Shown here: positions 34,805-46,057 of the stretch, piece after piece
How the letters are laid out: each line of letters begins with the position of its first letter
Position numbering within the stretch: the first letter of the stretch is position 1
Assembly (NCBI GenBank): GCA_963576475.1
Contig: OY754975.1
Span: 21,819,169-21,883,168 of the forward strand
DNA length: 64,000 nt
Direction of reading: 5' to 3'
Source of the DNA: Molanna angustata
Lineage: Eukaryota > Arthropoda > Insecta > Trichoptera > Molannidae
The notes under the pieces: generated by a model
The model's input: the letters and a program-made list of their open reading frames with translations, nothing else
Databases searched by the model: none
What the model was told of the DNA's origin: nothing
Translations under genes and position numbers: made by a program

Positions 34805-34980
34805 ATAATCAATTCAAAAGTGCATAAGTGTTGTGCGGTCCCTAAATGTACAAACACGACGAAAAAAACACCTACTGAGGTATTTGTTTTCGTCCCACGC
34901 GAAAAAAAAGAGAAATAAGTGATTAAATTTCGCACGGCGAGACACAAGTGAATTTTATTAAGTACGCGTTTACAATGAAG
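34805..34980 (+). pseudogene. THAP-type zinc finger remnant
   Basis: One plus-strand frame reads KCCAVPKCTNTTKKTPTEVF then VFVPREKK, matching the N-terminal C-x2-4-C part of a THAP domain. After an A-run the reading shifts frame to KRNK, a TGA where Trp is expected, and LNFARRDTSEF. THAP domains occur in P-element-like transposases and in host DNA-binding proteins. Two breaks in about 40 codons show decay. Which parent it came from is unknown. Confidence 0.55.
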
Positions 34981-35706
34981 TACAGTATTTGTTCCCCCAC
35001 TTTTAGCTCTCAATAATATAATATTTACCATTATTTAGGCAATAAGCATATAAAGAACTTCATTAATGTCCAAACGTCAAAATAGGCCATCATAAGTTTC
35101 CCGCGTATGTTTTTAGCTTATGAACACATAATGTAGAGAGAAGAAGGAGCATATTTTATCGATTTTCGAGATGTAAGTTGTATTTAAATTACAGATAAAT
35201 AAAGTACTTATATGTACTTATTATTAAGTTTTTACGTTTCGAAATTCTGATGAACAAAAGTCTTTGTTCGACGCAAAGAAATATCCGACCATCAAAAGTT
35301 CCATTCTAGTTAAGAGTAGTTAAGACAGGCAGAAAAATAACTACTATGGCTGCTATTGCTAAAAATAACGATAGCAGATGAATATAGCTTGTTATGAACA
35401 CAATACAAATAACGAGCGCTATGTAATAATTCGTATGCTGCTAAAATTGTAACGATGTTTTAAAACGCATGCTTCGCGTAATCGCCGTCGTTTCGCAAAT
35501 CGCTTCATTGCATGAAAAAAATATAGCTTGCTAGTTTAGTTTGGCAGTGACCAGCATCATAACATGTCGAACGTTCGTCAGCTCACCATCGCGTGACAAA
35601 ATTGTAGAATACTAAAACTAAATTAGTTTACCATACGTTGCGAGCGTTCATTATTTATTTATTTATTCAATAAAAACTAAGTTACATACAAAATACAATT
35701 AACATA
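34981..35706. other. Intergenic sequence
   Basis: Nothing recognised. A short TTTA tract lies at 35655-35675. Confidence 0.4.
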
Positions 35707-36292
35707 GGCCCGATATTACAGTCGGCCCTCAACTCATTGAGTTTTCCAAACTCAAGATTAATGTTAAGGGGAGATTGAATCCATTTCCGTATTACAGTGC
35801 AATATGACATGTCAGTTACTAAATCTTCAATTATAGACATATTTCACTTTTTCTGTGGTTATTATCTGTCAAATTTAAATAACCTCAAATAATACGAAAT
35901 ACAAAACGGGACGCTACGACTTTAAATACCATTGTTTTATTATCCAACATGGTAAATTTAATTTTTTTCACCAAAATAATGCTTTTAAATGCCCGAGTTC
36001 GTTTCAATACGGCTGTCAGTTTGTTTTGTTGTGTGGCGCCACCTTCGATACAACACTGAAACTACACACGTTGCCTAACGCCTCTAGTGATAGAAACTGA
36101 AACTACACGAGTTGCCTAGCAAATGACAGTTGACTCACAGTTAAGTACTTAATCTGCCAGAAACGTTGAGTTAAATATTTGTCGTTTTAGTGACGTATTT
36201 GAGGGAAGATTAGTTCTAAACGGACACTGTAATACGCTATATTTTTGTAAAACTTGAGTTTAGCTCTTAAACTGACACTGTAATACCGGCCC
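35707..36292. mobile_element. TIR DNA element, family T, diverged copy (586 bp)
   Basis: Ends are inverted: left GGCCCGATATTACAGTCGGC, right (reverse complement) GGGCCGGTATTACAGTGTCA. ATA flanks both sides (35704-35706, 36293-36295). Inner blocks such as CAGAAACGTTGAGTTAAATA match the copies at 41346 and 53143. No transposase frame; non-autonomous. Confidence 0.8.
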
Positions 36293-36479
36293 ATAGTGTC
36301 CCCCGATAGGTAGGCGAGTATCTAGGTAAATTGAAACTATTTGCTTTGATGAATACTTGTTCCATTTATATTTAATTTGTTTTAGTTTTAAGTATCTAAT
36401 TAAAATATTAATATATCGATAACACCAAAATAAACATAGTCCAGACCGACAATTAATGCGTATATTGTATTGAAGACTA

Positions 36480-36700
36480 TCAGAAGAATTGACGCGACCA
36501 TACTATGACGTCGTGCGCTCTGATTGTTTTTTCTCATAAAATGGCGGACTAACACATTTTGTATTTTTATATTTATAATATTATTATTATTCACTCCTAT
36601 AAATTAAAAAAAAAAACATTTTTTAAATCTTTATAACCTATTTTATTTTTTAAAATCATAATTTCAATGATTTTTTTCTTACAGTCATCACACCTATTAC
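36480..36700 (+). repeat. Direct repeat, copy 1 (promoter-like motifs)
   Basis: Matches 37128-37335 in the same orientation: GACGTCGTGCGCTCTGATTG, AAAATGGCGGAC, TTTGTATTTTTAT and a TCATAATTTCAATGATTTTT block ending at TCATCAC.CCTATT. Holds a CRE-like TGACGTCG and an AAATGGCGG motif. No coding sequence. Confidence 0.7.
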
Positions 36701-37127
36701 ATATTTTAATATATTAATCATAATATGTATATGAATCATAACAGTTATCCCATATGTATATTAGATTCATCGTAATACATTGTGTATTTCCATTTCAACC
36801 TCATGTAACACTGTACAACTCCCACAAACAATATAATTACATAATTTTATTTTATAATCAAGCAATGAAAGCCACCAAGTTATTTATTTCTGAAACGTTA
36901 AATATTCTCCACCACGTTACAATACTCGGTGCGTGTTATAACAGATGCGTCAACGATTCAATAGAGCGGATAGCGATATTATTTGGTTTATTGTCCCAAA
37001 TAAACCAAATAAATCAATAAATAAAAATAGCATGTTAAAAATAAGCAACATATTCCATATAGCTTGTTATGAAAAAAATAGCCATTTCGAACAACACAAC
37101 AGTTGACAGTAACAAACACAATTGACA

Positions 37128-37335
37128 GTGACAATATGGTGACGTCATGCGCTCTGATTGGTGTTTCACATAAAATGGCGGACAAACATATTTTGTATTT
37201 TTATTTTAATAATATTAATATTATTCGCTCTTTTAAAATGAAAATAAATATATTTTTTCAAATCTTTATAACATATTTTATCTAATAAAATCATAATTTC
37301 AATGATTTTTTCTTACTGTCATCACGCCTATTCTG
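37128..37335 (+). repeat. Direct repeat, copy 2 (promoter-like motifs)
   Basis: Copy of 36480-36700 with a perfect CRE palindrome TGACGTCA at about 37138 and AAAATGGCGGAC. The intervening 430 bp is unrelated AT-rich sequence. Confidence 0.7.
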
Positions 37336-38230
37336 AGTTAAACAATTGTTATTTTACTTGTTTTCTCAGTGCTCCCTGTGAAAGTGACGAATTTATTGCC
37401 AAATATAGTAATATGTTTATTTTTTCTATACTTTCTATTGATAAGGATTTCTCAGAAATTCGCAATTCAACTATGTATTCCAATGTCATTAATTGCATAA
37501 ATTCTGATTTATGCCCAAAAATTACAAATCGTTAATATTTATACTGGTAACTCTATAGTGTGAAGTATGGCAACACAAAAAAACAACTTCCTGTTTTATC
37601 TGTAACTGAAATACATGGTTTAGAGTGTAATCTGAATATATGAAATAAAATGTGTAGTTTAACGTCTACAAAATCACATCCCTTTATCAGAATATAACAT
37701 AACAATAATGTGAGTGACCAAAATATATGGTAAAATGTATAAATAGAAACAGGACGTATTAACAAGTTGTGATGCATATTGTTATTGCTATAATGTTTAT
37801 TGCGTTAGAGGTCCATTAACTTTATTATACCCAGCCATAGCAGTGCCACTAAAAATATACTTTTAACGGCATTTCAATCGATAATTTATTGTGCAAATCA
37901 CGCCAGTGTAGTCAAAATCACGGAGCTAAATATTTATGTAAGAATATTATTATACATACTTACTTTAGTAACTTTATTTTCATAATAAATAGTTTTTATA
38001 AATGTATTTGCATTCAATTGATAAGATCAGTTGTTGTAACATGTGAAAGCCGAAAACGCATTGTTTACTTTGTAACAAACACAAAAATATTCAATTTTAT
38101 CAAAATATCGAATGAATCGAGCTGGAAATGACATCGTCATCGGGAATATACAATTCTGAAAGTTTTAGAGCTTTTACTCGTCGGGTATTTAGTCAAAAAT
38201 CGATTGTGAAATTCCAGTACAGACATTCAC
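37336..38230. other. Intergenic sequence
   Basis: No gene. The end (38157-38225, with CAAAAATCGATTGTGAAATT) resembles 48985-49045, suggesting another short repeat. Confidence 0.4.
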
Positions 38231-38440
38231 AAAGAAAGTTCTGTGTGGACATCCAGGTGGAAGACGAAAGGTTGAAAGACCGCGGCTGCGATGGGAGGAC
38301 GAAGTTAGAAGGGATGCTTCCCAACTACTGCAAGTGCCGGGCAGTTGGAGAGTTGCTGCAGAAGATAGGAGAAGCTGGAGGCGAAGACTGACGGAGGCCA
38401 AGGCTCGATATGGGCTGTAGCGCCATTGAAGAAGAAGAAG
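38231..38440 (+). mobile_element. Non-LTR 3' end with GAAGAAG tail (copy 1)
   Basis: Encodes ERPRLRWEDEVRRDA-like sequence when read across a frame change, then a WRRRLTEAKARYGL C-terminus and the terminus GGGCTGTAGCGCCATTGAAG with GAA repeats. Same family as 47161-47476 and 61490-61700. 5' truncated. Confidence 0.7.
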
Positions 38441-38645
38441 AAGGTATACAAACCATAATATATAGTTTCAAAACGAGGATACGAATAATTGAGATGGGAG
38501 AGGTAATACATACAAAGAATAATAGAAAACCCTAAAAAACCTTCAATTAATTATTCTATGGAGATAATTGAACCTATTCATGTCTCGCTCTGTCGTATTC
38601 AAAATCTCCGTCTGCATTCTTCTTGTCAATATGCGTAGTTTTGCC

Positions 38646-38865
38646 AATCGATATTATAATCATCATCATCAGCCGTCCAGTGTTGGACATGAGCCTTTTC
38701 GACTTCCATGCCTTTCTATCTCTCGCCAATATTTTTGTTATCAGACCATTTGGTCGGACCAGGGAATGCTTGGTCTATAGACCATCGGCTGTCCTAACCA
38801 TATGGCTGGACCAATTCCTTCTCAGAGAAACGGCAGCCATTGTTCTCCTTCTGATTAACTTGTAG
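38646..38865 (-). mobile_element. Non-LTR 3' end with ATC-repeat tail
   Basis: The minus strand has RRNWSSHMVRTADG, then ARDRKAWKS and a terminus GTCCAACACTGGACGGCTGA followed by TGA repeats. That terminus is common in lepidopteran RTE-like elements. It has an internal deletion. Confidence 0.65.
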
Positions 38866-39010
38866 TTCTTCTTCTTGGTGCCACCTCAGATCCCTCCGAC
38901 GCCGATTAATACTTTGGCATAGGCATCTCTGTCTTGAGCTAATCGTAACAGCTCCTCCAATCTGTGTCCTCCGGTTCATTCCCTGATGTTTCACAGCCAA
39001 GACATCTGCT
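38866..39010 (-). mobile_element. Second non-LTR 3' end, adjacent
   Basis: The minus strand encodes LKTEMPMPKY and SASEGSEVAPRRRT across out-of-frame segments and ends GGTGGCACCAAGAAGAAGAA. It is a different family directly abutting the previous fragment. Confidence 0.5.
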
Positions 39011-40209
39011 TCCTACTCACAACCCACACCACGACCACCCTCTATTTTTCCTTTCACGACGAGGTGCAGTAGACCGTATTTATTGTTTCGAAAAATATGT
39101 CCCAAGCATTTTCTATAAATTGTCTTCCCACGCCAGCTGTTCGCAACACTTCAATATCTAAAGCCTCATTTGTAATTGCAGTTATGAAAAAAAAACTCAT
39201 TGGAATTTATTTCCAGACAGAATGTATAAAATACAAATATGTGCTAATTGGAAACCATTAAGAAAGAAGAATTATTCGACGAATGGTTATATTATACGTT
39301 GATAACATCTTTATTATCTAAGAAAATTCCATTGGCATATGAACCGCTATTTCAGCGTTTCTTAATAATTTAGATACATATGATTCGAATTCAATGATTT
39401 GAAAGGCAATGTATGATTTGAATTCAACATTGATGAATACTGTTTAAAATGTATTTTCAATATTTTTTATTTATTCTTTACACTTGTTTTTTTTATTTTT
39501 TATGTGCTACTGACACCCGCTTCACTAGGAACTTCCCGTGTCGGAGCGAGTATCAAAATAACATTTATTAGATTGTCACAATACATCACAATTGTACCTT
39601 AAATATCATTGTCAACAGATCATTGTTTTCTATTTATTGTGATATATTCATTCATTTTATATTTAAGGATTAAATATCAGGAGTGGAATCTCTTAGAAAA
39701 TGAGGAAACGAGAGTTATATTCGGATTGAGGAGATCATTTTAGATAAGAATTAGCAGGATTAGTGTCAGGGCATGAAAAATAATTGGTAGACCAGTGTAA
39801 TTCAACAATATTTTCGCTACGATAGAATTCCATTTTATGATCCTATAATATAATCTTCTTTGTACTGTTCCTTGTATGTCTTGTTATCACGTACCGTAGT
39901 CTGTCATTTACTGTTATTTACATTGTTCTTATAATTCAACTGTACTGTTGGGTATCCAAAAAAATAATAAAAATAAAAATATTTTGATGATTTTTTCTTG
40001 CAAATTTATCCAATATCGTACAACATACATCGTACATAAATAAAAAAACAGGTGCCCATAGTTATCAGTAAATAATATTAAAAATCACGCGGGCTGCGTA
40101 GAACATGATTTTTAGGTTTTATACTTGGTTGGTAAATGCATAAACTGTCCCCTACTCCGTCGACTACTGTAAAATATTTTGTTTGTTTTAAAATACTATA
40201 GTTATTGTA
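39011..40209. other. AT-rich intergenic sequence
   Basis: Nothing recognised. Confidence 0.4.
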
Positions 40210-40345
40210 AAACAAGTTGAACTCATCACGTGGGTGCCCAGATTGCAAATTTGTGTATTTTTGCTTGGTCGGTATATGTGCAAACCACCCCCTTCCACGG
40301 CGACAAGGCTCAAGAAATTTAGTGAAATCTCTTCCTAGGTACAGA
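40210..40345 (+). repeat. Dispersed repeat family Z, copy 2
   Basis: Matches 22670-22810: CACGTGGGTGCCCAGAT, GGTCGGTATATGTGCAAACC and TTCCACGGCGA. Non-coding. Confidence 0.6.
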
Positions 40346-41345
40346 ATAGTATTTCAAAACAAACCTTTCCTGTTTTTTTTTAATTTCAAGGTAATCCTAG
40401 TGAAATAAAAAGATATTATATAAACGTGAAAATATGATAACATTATGTATAATATCGAAGAAACACTGGTAGAAGTAGATAATTTTTTCATTAGTTCTCA
40501 CGTTCCCGATAAATTAAATAATGTTATTAATGAACGTTATTGAAAAGTGGACACGAGTGAAAGTAAATCTAATTTATTTAGTTAAGATAAGAAAAAATCT
40601 GCTATTTATTATAAATTAAATAAAAAATATGTATAAAAACACATTGAAACACAATTTTAATCCACAAACGAGTATTAAATTTGATGACTAAACAAATTAT
40701 AAGTGGGCTGAGTATAAATATTGTGAATTTAATAATGTAAGCAGACAAGCGAAAGCGCTTAGGCCATTAAAGTTTATACTCGTCTGTGTATTAAATCTGT
40801 ATTTTACTTTATTTTAATAAATATATTCTTTAACGTCCATTGTGTTAACGATAAAACTTTGATATTATTTCTGCTATTTATTTTTAAAAATTCCATTTAA
40901 TTTTGTTTTTGATTTATATCACTAACTATGTGTAGCCATGATCCAATTCGTCTGGTTCCCCTTTCTAAGGGTTACGAAGGTCAGATGGCAGTCGCTTCAA
41001 TGTAATAACCAGACTAGCCAATTCCAGGATTATGGTCAAAGCGTACCCCGATAGAAATGAGACAAAAGCGCTAAAGAGAAAGAATTTTGTTTTTGACTTG
41101 CGAGTACCCGACATGTCTCTTCAGACCTTTCCATCCGTTCAGACCCCTGTGTTCCTTTAGACATACCCTACTCTGTCTGATTTTCCCGTGAAAACATGTT
41201 CAACATATCACCGGATCGATGAATGAATTCCACGTAGCATATTTTTAGTAAATAATTCTTGTGTGAGATTGTCAAATAAACAAAAAAAAATATATCCATA
41301 TAAATATCTTCTTGGGTGTACGCTGAAAAAAATATCCATGATTAT
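40346..41345. other. Intergenic sequence
   Basis: No gene. 40930-41180 is less AT-rich, without a recognisable frame. Confidence 0.4.
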
Positions 41346-42292
41346 GGCCCGAGATATCAGTTGGCCCTTAAATCGTTGGCTTTAGTAATCCAAGTTAAAA
41401 ATTTAGGGAAGATTAAATTTCATTCGCGTATTTCAGTGCAAAATGAAACGTCAGTTACGTAATCTTCAACTATAGATATATTTTACGTTTTTCTATGGTT
41501 ATTGTCTATAACGCATCTGTCAAATTGTAATAACCTTAAATGATACGTGACGCGAAGCTGTGACTAAATATTATTTTATTATTATAACAACACATTATTT
41601 TATTTGTTTCATTACACAGCATGTTACTTTTTCAATTTTTTATACCGATCGATGTTTTTTTTAATTAAAATCAAACATTGTAGTGAAAAAATGTCATTGA
41701 ATATGTACTACGTACGTAGTAGTTCAATGCAAAATGTATGTACATTTTACAGATGGATATGGAACTAAGTGATAATGATAAAATAGTGTCTTATGTAGAA
41801 AATTTAAGAATACACATGATATGTATATAGAAACAGGATGGATCAATTTAAAAAGTGGGATGAAAAACATCGCAAAAATAAAGTTGCGTGCCTGACGTTT
41901 CATTATGGCTGACAGTTTATTTCGTTTGTCGTCAGGCAATACATCGTAATTATGTAAAAAATAAAATAAATATTAAATACATGAACCACTTCTATATCAA
42001 GTCTTTTATTTTAACAACAAAAATAAATCATGATTATAATTATTATGCATAGTTATTCGTAGTATAAAATGAAATAAAACATTAAAGCGTGCGGCGATTA
42101 GTACGCCACCTGGCGAAAAAGACTATAAACAATACTTAACTCAAGATTAAGACACGCGATCCGCCAGAAACGTTGAGTTAAATATTTGTCGTTTAGTGAC
42201 GTATTTAAGGGAAGATTAGGTAGGTACTGAAATACGCAATATTTTTGTTAAACTTGAGTTAAACTCCTAAGGGCCGACTGAAATACTGGGCC
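41346..42292. mobile_element. TIR DNA element, family T, uninterrupted copy (947 bp)
   Basis: Left end GGCCCGAGATATCAGTTGGC; right end in reverse complement GGCCCAGTATTTCAGTCGGC. TAT flanks both sides (41343-41345, 42293-42295). Nearly identical, in opposite orientation, to the copy at 53143-59694 once its insertion is removed. GCGTATTTCAGT recurs near both ends as a subterminal motif. A 71-codon minus-strand frame (41724-41939) is not a recognisable transposase. Probably non-autonomous. Confidence 0.88.
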
Positions 42293-42926
42293 TATGTATC
42301 TTGTGTCATCGTTCAATCTTTTGTCAATACTTCACCACTTGGCTCTTAATCCCTGAATGCATTTTTACAAGAAGATATTGAATGAAAAATCGCGAGATTA
42401 AGAGAAAATCCACGACTCCGAAGGAATTTGAACATGAGAGTTTCTGATATAATACATACTTAAAGTTAACAGTGTACCTTTCTTATAAATAAAATGGTCA
42501 CCTTTAGTATCCTTTACGTGGGCCCTAGGACATCGCATCACATATATAATATTCGCAATAAGATACTTTCTCCTTGCAATTTACAATTATCATAACTGCT
42601 ATCCACGTGGGCCCGGTTGCCTGATACCGAAACGCACCTAAAGATCTGTATCGATGCTTAATTATAGCATCGTATATATTACGAGTTTACCCAAATCGTA
42701 GTTTTAGAAAAATCCAGCAGGATAGCTAATATAATGATCATAATCATTTTGATGTTGTCTATTCATCTCATGTTGCCCACATAGTTTTGTCTGGCATTTG
42801 ACACCGGTAATATGTTCGTTAACAATAACGATATTACCTTATTTTATTTTAATTTTGATCAATAACATAATATTTAGCAGGAATCGTATCATTGTGAAAG
42901 AAATTATCAAAGAAAGAAATTAATAA
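42293..42926. other. Intergenic sequence
   Basis: Nothing recognised. Confidence 0.4.
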
Positions 42927-43450
42927 AATTCAGTCAGTTTTCAATGCTGCAGCCAGACTCATCACTGGAGCCTCCAAATTTTCTCACATCTCTCACCATC
43001 TTCGCAATCTACATTGGCTTAAAGTCCCCGAAAGAATTGAATATAAGCTCTGTCTCATAATCTTTAAAGCACTTCGTGGTATGGCTCCTACTTACCTCTC
43101 CGAACTGTGCATTCCGCTTTCAATAAATGACAGACAATCATCACTTCGTTCTGCCTCTTCATCCATGGTTGGGAAATTAGTTGAAATAAACAGGGTGCAC
43201 ACAACTAATTTCGGTGATCGTGCATTTGCTGTGGAAGGACCAAATGCATGGAATAAGCTCCCACACACCCTCAGACAAACCGAAAATATATCTTCGTTCA
43301 GAAAAAAACCCAAAACGCACCTTTTTCGCAAATCTTACCAGAGCCGAAATGATACAGCGTAATCATTTTTTCAGCGCCCTTGAGGTGAGATATTCACAAA
43401 AACGGCGCTATATAAATTATCCAAATTTATTATTATTATTATTATTATTG
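42927..43450 (+). mobile_element. CR1-like non-LTR retrotransposon, 3' end
   Basis: One open frame to 43362 gives QSVFNAAARLITGASKFSHI, then LRNLHWLKVPERIEYKLCLI, FKALRGMAPTYLSELC, FGDRAFAVEGPNAWNKLPHT and THLFRKSY. This is the post-RT C-terminal domain typical of CR1-type elements. The 3' end AAAACGGCGCTATATAAATT runs into TTA repeats. The frame has no stop, so this copy is not very old. RT and endonuclease are missing. Confidence 0.85.
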
Positions 43451-43619
43451 TGATTTATTTTATAAAAATAATGAACAAATATAGTAATATCAATTGCATT
43501 TTGAATATCATATAAAAAAAATTCTTACCTTTATAGTGTCATCAGTGTGACTTGTGACTAAATTTATTAAACTTTATTTTTGTATAGCTTCTAGGGCAAC
43601 TATCATGTTAAAATTTTAT

Positions 43620-43800
43620 TTAAAACACACCCAATTCCAAGTTGCCACATTCTGGAGACATAAAATCACAGATACAGACTGAAAACACAGTCAAATACGT
43701 GTGTCCAACGGGAATCGAACCCGAGACCTTTGGTTCAGTAGTCAGATATATAGCTAACTCCACGAACCGAGCTGTATTCTAAGCGAGTGTATTCTATGAT
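43620..43800 (-). repeat. tRNA-derived SINE
   Basis: On the minus strand: GCTCGGTTCGTGGAGTTAGC (A-box region), then GTCTCGGGTTCGATTCCCGT (B box), then a body shared with 17160-17440 (TTGCCACATTCTGGAGAC on the plus strand). The tRNA-related head is well preserved. Probably RNA polymerase III driven. Confidence 0.7.
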
Positions 43801-44586
43801 CTAGTCCAATCAGCTGGCCGTCAGTCGACCAGTAGTAGGCAAACCGTCGATAGTGTATGATTTCGTCCGACCGTCGGAACTATAATATTATTTAATTGTG
43901 TGAAACATCGTTTAATTGTGACAGACAATCTACATAATATATGTATCATCGGTGTGGAGAAGGCGGCCTGACACATTAAGAGCAATTTTTTTGATCCGCT
44001 TTGAGGCCACATCTCGCACCATAATATTCCAAATAATAATAATCCAGAAAAAGATACAGTCCACCCATAAAAATCCTACGTTGTGTATTGGCAACAAAAT
44101 TATTTAGTGATAGTGTGTACGTGGTGTAATCTCGTAGTGTCTATATTAATTAATGATGATATCAAAATAAACTGCATTGTTTTATGTAACAACATATATT
44201 CTAGGGCATGTACGATATGGGATGATGCGTCCCGGGTGACAGAAGTATGTACCTATGTATGTAATGTACGTTTAATATGCAAATTATTATCTCTGTTTGC
44301 ATCGACCCGGCAGTCTGAAGTTAGCACAGAACAGTACAAGTTTCTGTGATTCATTACGTTTTGGACAACATAATTAATGGCTCCATTCTCAGCGCCGCCC
44401 GGCCCGGCCCGGCCGCGCAATCAACTTTCAATTATATATTGGAGACGGCCCTGTCCTGTAACTATTTATGAGAGATTTTAATTATGGGTTCCTGCATTAC
44501 ACCAAGTACCAATACATGTTTCTTAATTATCTTTTAGTATTAATATTTTTATTTGATTTTTTTTACTTATATTCTTGACTGTTATA
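43801..44586. other. Intergenic sequence with a short GC block
   Basis: A GCCCGGCCCGGCCCGGCC run lies at about 44396-44415. No gene. Confidence 0.4.
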
Positions 44587-44599
44587 ATAATTGTGTATA

Positions 44600-44928
44600 C
44601 ATACATACATACATACCATCACGCCATGTCCCTCACGGGGTAGGCAGGGAGAACCGAACGCCACTTACTTCTATCTTGACATACATTAATCGCCTCGTCA
44701 ACATTCACACATCGTTTTATACATGTTCGTTTGTTGTTCATGCTTCTAACATTTCCGTCTTTCAAAATATGGTTCACATGGACGTTCCATCCTTTCCTTG
44801 GGCGGCCCCGACCTCTCATTCCATTCCTGTCCGCAATGTATATTTTCTTCGTCAGGCGTTCCTCATTCATTCTCCCCATGTGGCCAAACCATCACAATGT
44901 GTTCACTTTCATTCTATCAATAACATCT
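44600..44928 (-). mobile_element. RTE-like non-LTR retrotransposon, 3' end (copy G)
   Basis: The minus strand is open for 86 codons: MGRMNEERLTKKIYIADRNG, then GRGRPRKGWNVHVNHIL, RRTCI-like and LPAYPVRDMA. The 3' tail is ATGTA repeats. A 13-bp target duplication, ATAATTGTGTATA, lies at 44587-44599 and 44929-44941. It entered the edge of the minisatellite that follows. Confidence 0.88.
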
Positions 44929-44941
44929 ATAATTGTGTATA

Positions 44942-45540
44942 ATAGGTACCTATATATATTTTATGGTCATTTTCGTACTCTTCTCAGTTATATTTGTAAA
45001 TATTTTATGGTTATTTTCATACTCTTCATAGTTTTAATTGCGCCTGTGAGTATTTTCTGATTGTTCAAATACGTAATAGTTATAATTGCGTGTGTTTTCT
45101 GGCCATTTTCATACATCTCGATAATTATGAGTATTTTCTGGCCATTTTCATATATCTCGATAACTATGTATGTGTATTTTTTGGCCATTTTCATACATAT
45201 CCATAATGATATGTATTTTCTGGCTATTTTCATATATCTCCATAATTATGTGTATTTTCTGGCCATTTTCTTACATCTCAGTTATAATTGTGTATTTTCT
45301 GGCCCCTTCACAATTATGTATAATTGTGTGCATTTTTGAAAATTTTCATACCTACTCTATACAGTTATATATGTATAATTGTGTGTATTTTTTGGCCACT
45401 TTTTACCGTAACTAATCATGTGTATTTTCGGCCATTTTCTCACTTTTCTCAATTATAATTTCATCTATTTCGTCTGGTCATTTTCACAATCTTTACAGTT
45501 ATAATATTGTGAGAATTGTTTGGTCATTTTATTTCACGTA
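44942..45540. repeat. Minisatellite, ~40-bp diverged unit
   Basis: Roughly a dozen units contain TGTGTATTTTCTGGCCATTT followed by a CATAC/TATCTC step and TATAATTG. Units vary in length. Both strands are open over parts because the unit lacks stops in some frames. These peptides (YENGQK-type repeats on the minus strand) are not considered genes. Confidence 0.85.
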
Positions 45541-45549
45541 ATATTCTTA

Positions 45550-46057
45550 AGTGCACTTTACACGGACACTATTTTCAACGCGACCCGGTTTTCAACGCTT
45601 AAAAATAGTATCCAAAATACAGGTTACTCCAAACATCGCTTTACACGCAACGCTTAAAACAGCATCCAAAATATAGGTTACTCCGAGCATCGCTTTACAG
45701 TACTTTACACAGTTTACACAATTATATGTGCATATTTTTGATATAATATAAATAAATGTATATCGAAAAATTATATAATAATTATAATATAGTATACCTA
45801 TCGAAAGTTTAGACACTTTCCAAATAAACAAAATACATCGCGAGCGAATGTCACACGTAAAAGTCAACGCAAACGGCAGCCATTTTGACTCGTCGGTAAC
45901 GACGACAGCGAATAATTTTACAGATTTCTGTTTTACCAAAAAGGATGAAAATCGCGTTGAAAATAGAACACGTTCTATTTTTTTGCTCATCGCGTTGAAA
46001 ATCCCGTCGAAATCCTGAAACCCGTTGAAAATATGTAGTGTTCGTGTAAAGTGCAAT
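45550..46057. mobile_element. TTA-flanked TIR element, family H, copy 1 (508 bp)
   Basis: Ends: left AGTGCACTTTACACGGACAC; right in reverse complement ATTGCACTTTACACGAACAC. TTA flanks both (45547-45549, 46058-46060), as in PIF/Harbinger-type elements. TTTTCAACGCG and CCAAAATACAGGTTACTC motifs recur inside. A 154-codon minus-strand frame (45592-46056) spans the element. Part of it matches copy 2, so it may be a relic of the parent gene's first exon. No DDE motif; non-autonomous. Confidence 0.78.

Noticed and set aside
44988..45415. YENGQK and FWPFSYIS repeat proteins
   Set aside because: Frames open on both strands through a minisatellite are a by-product of the repeat unit.
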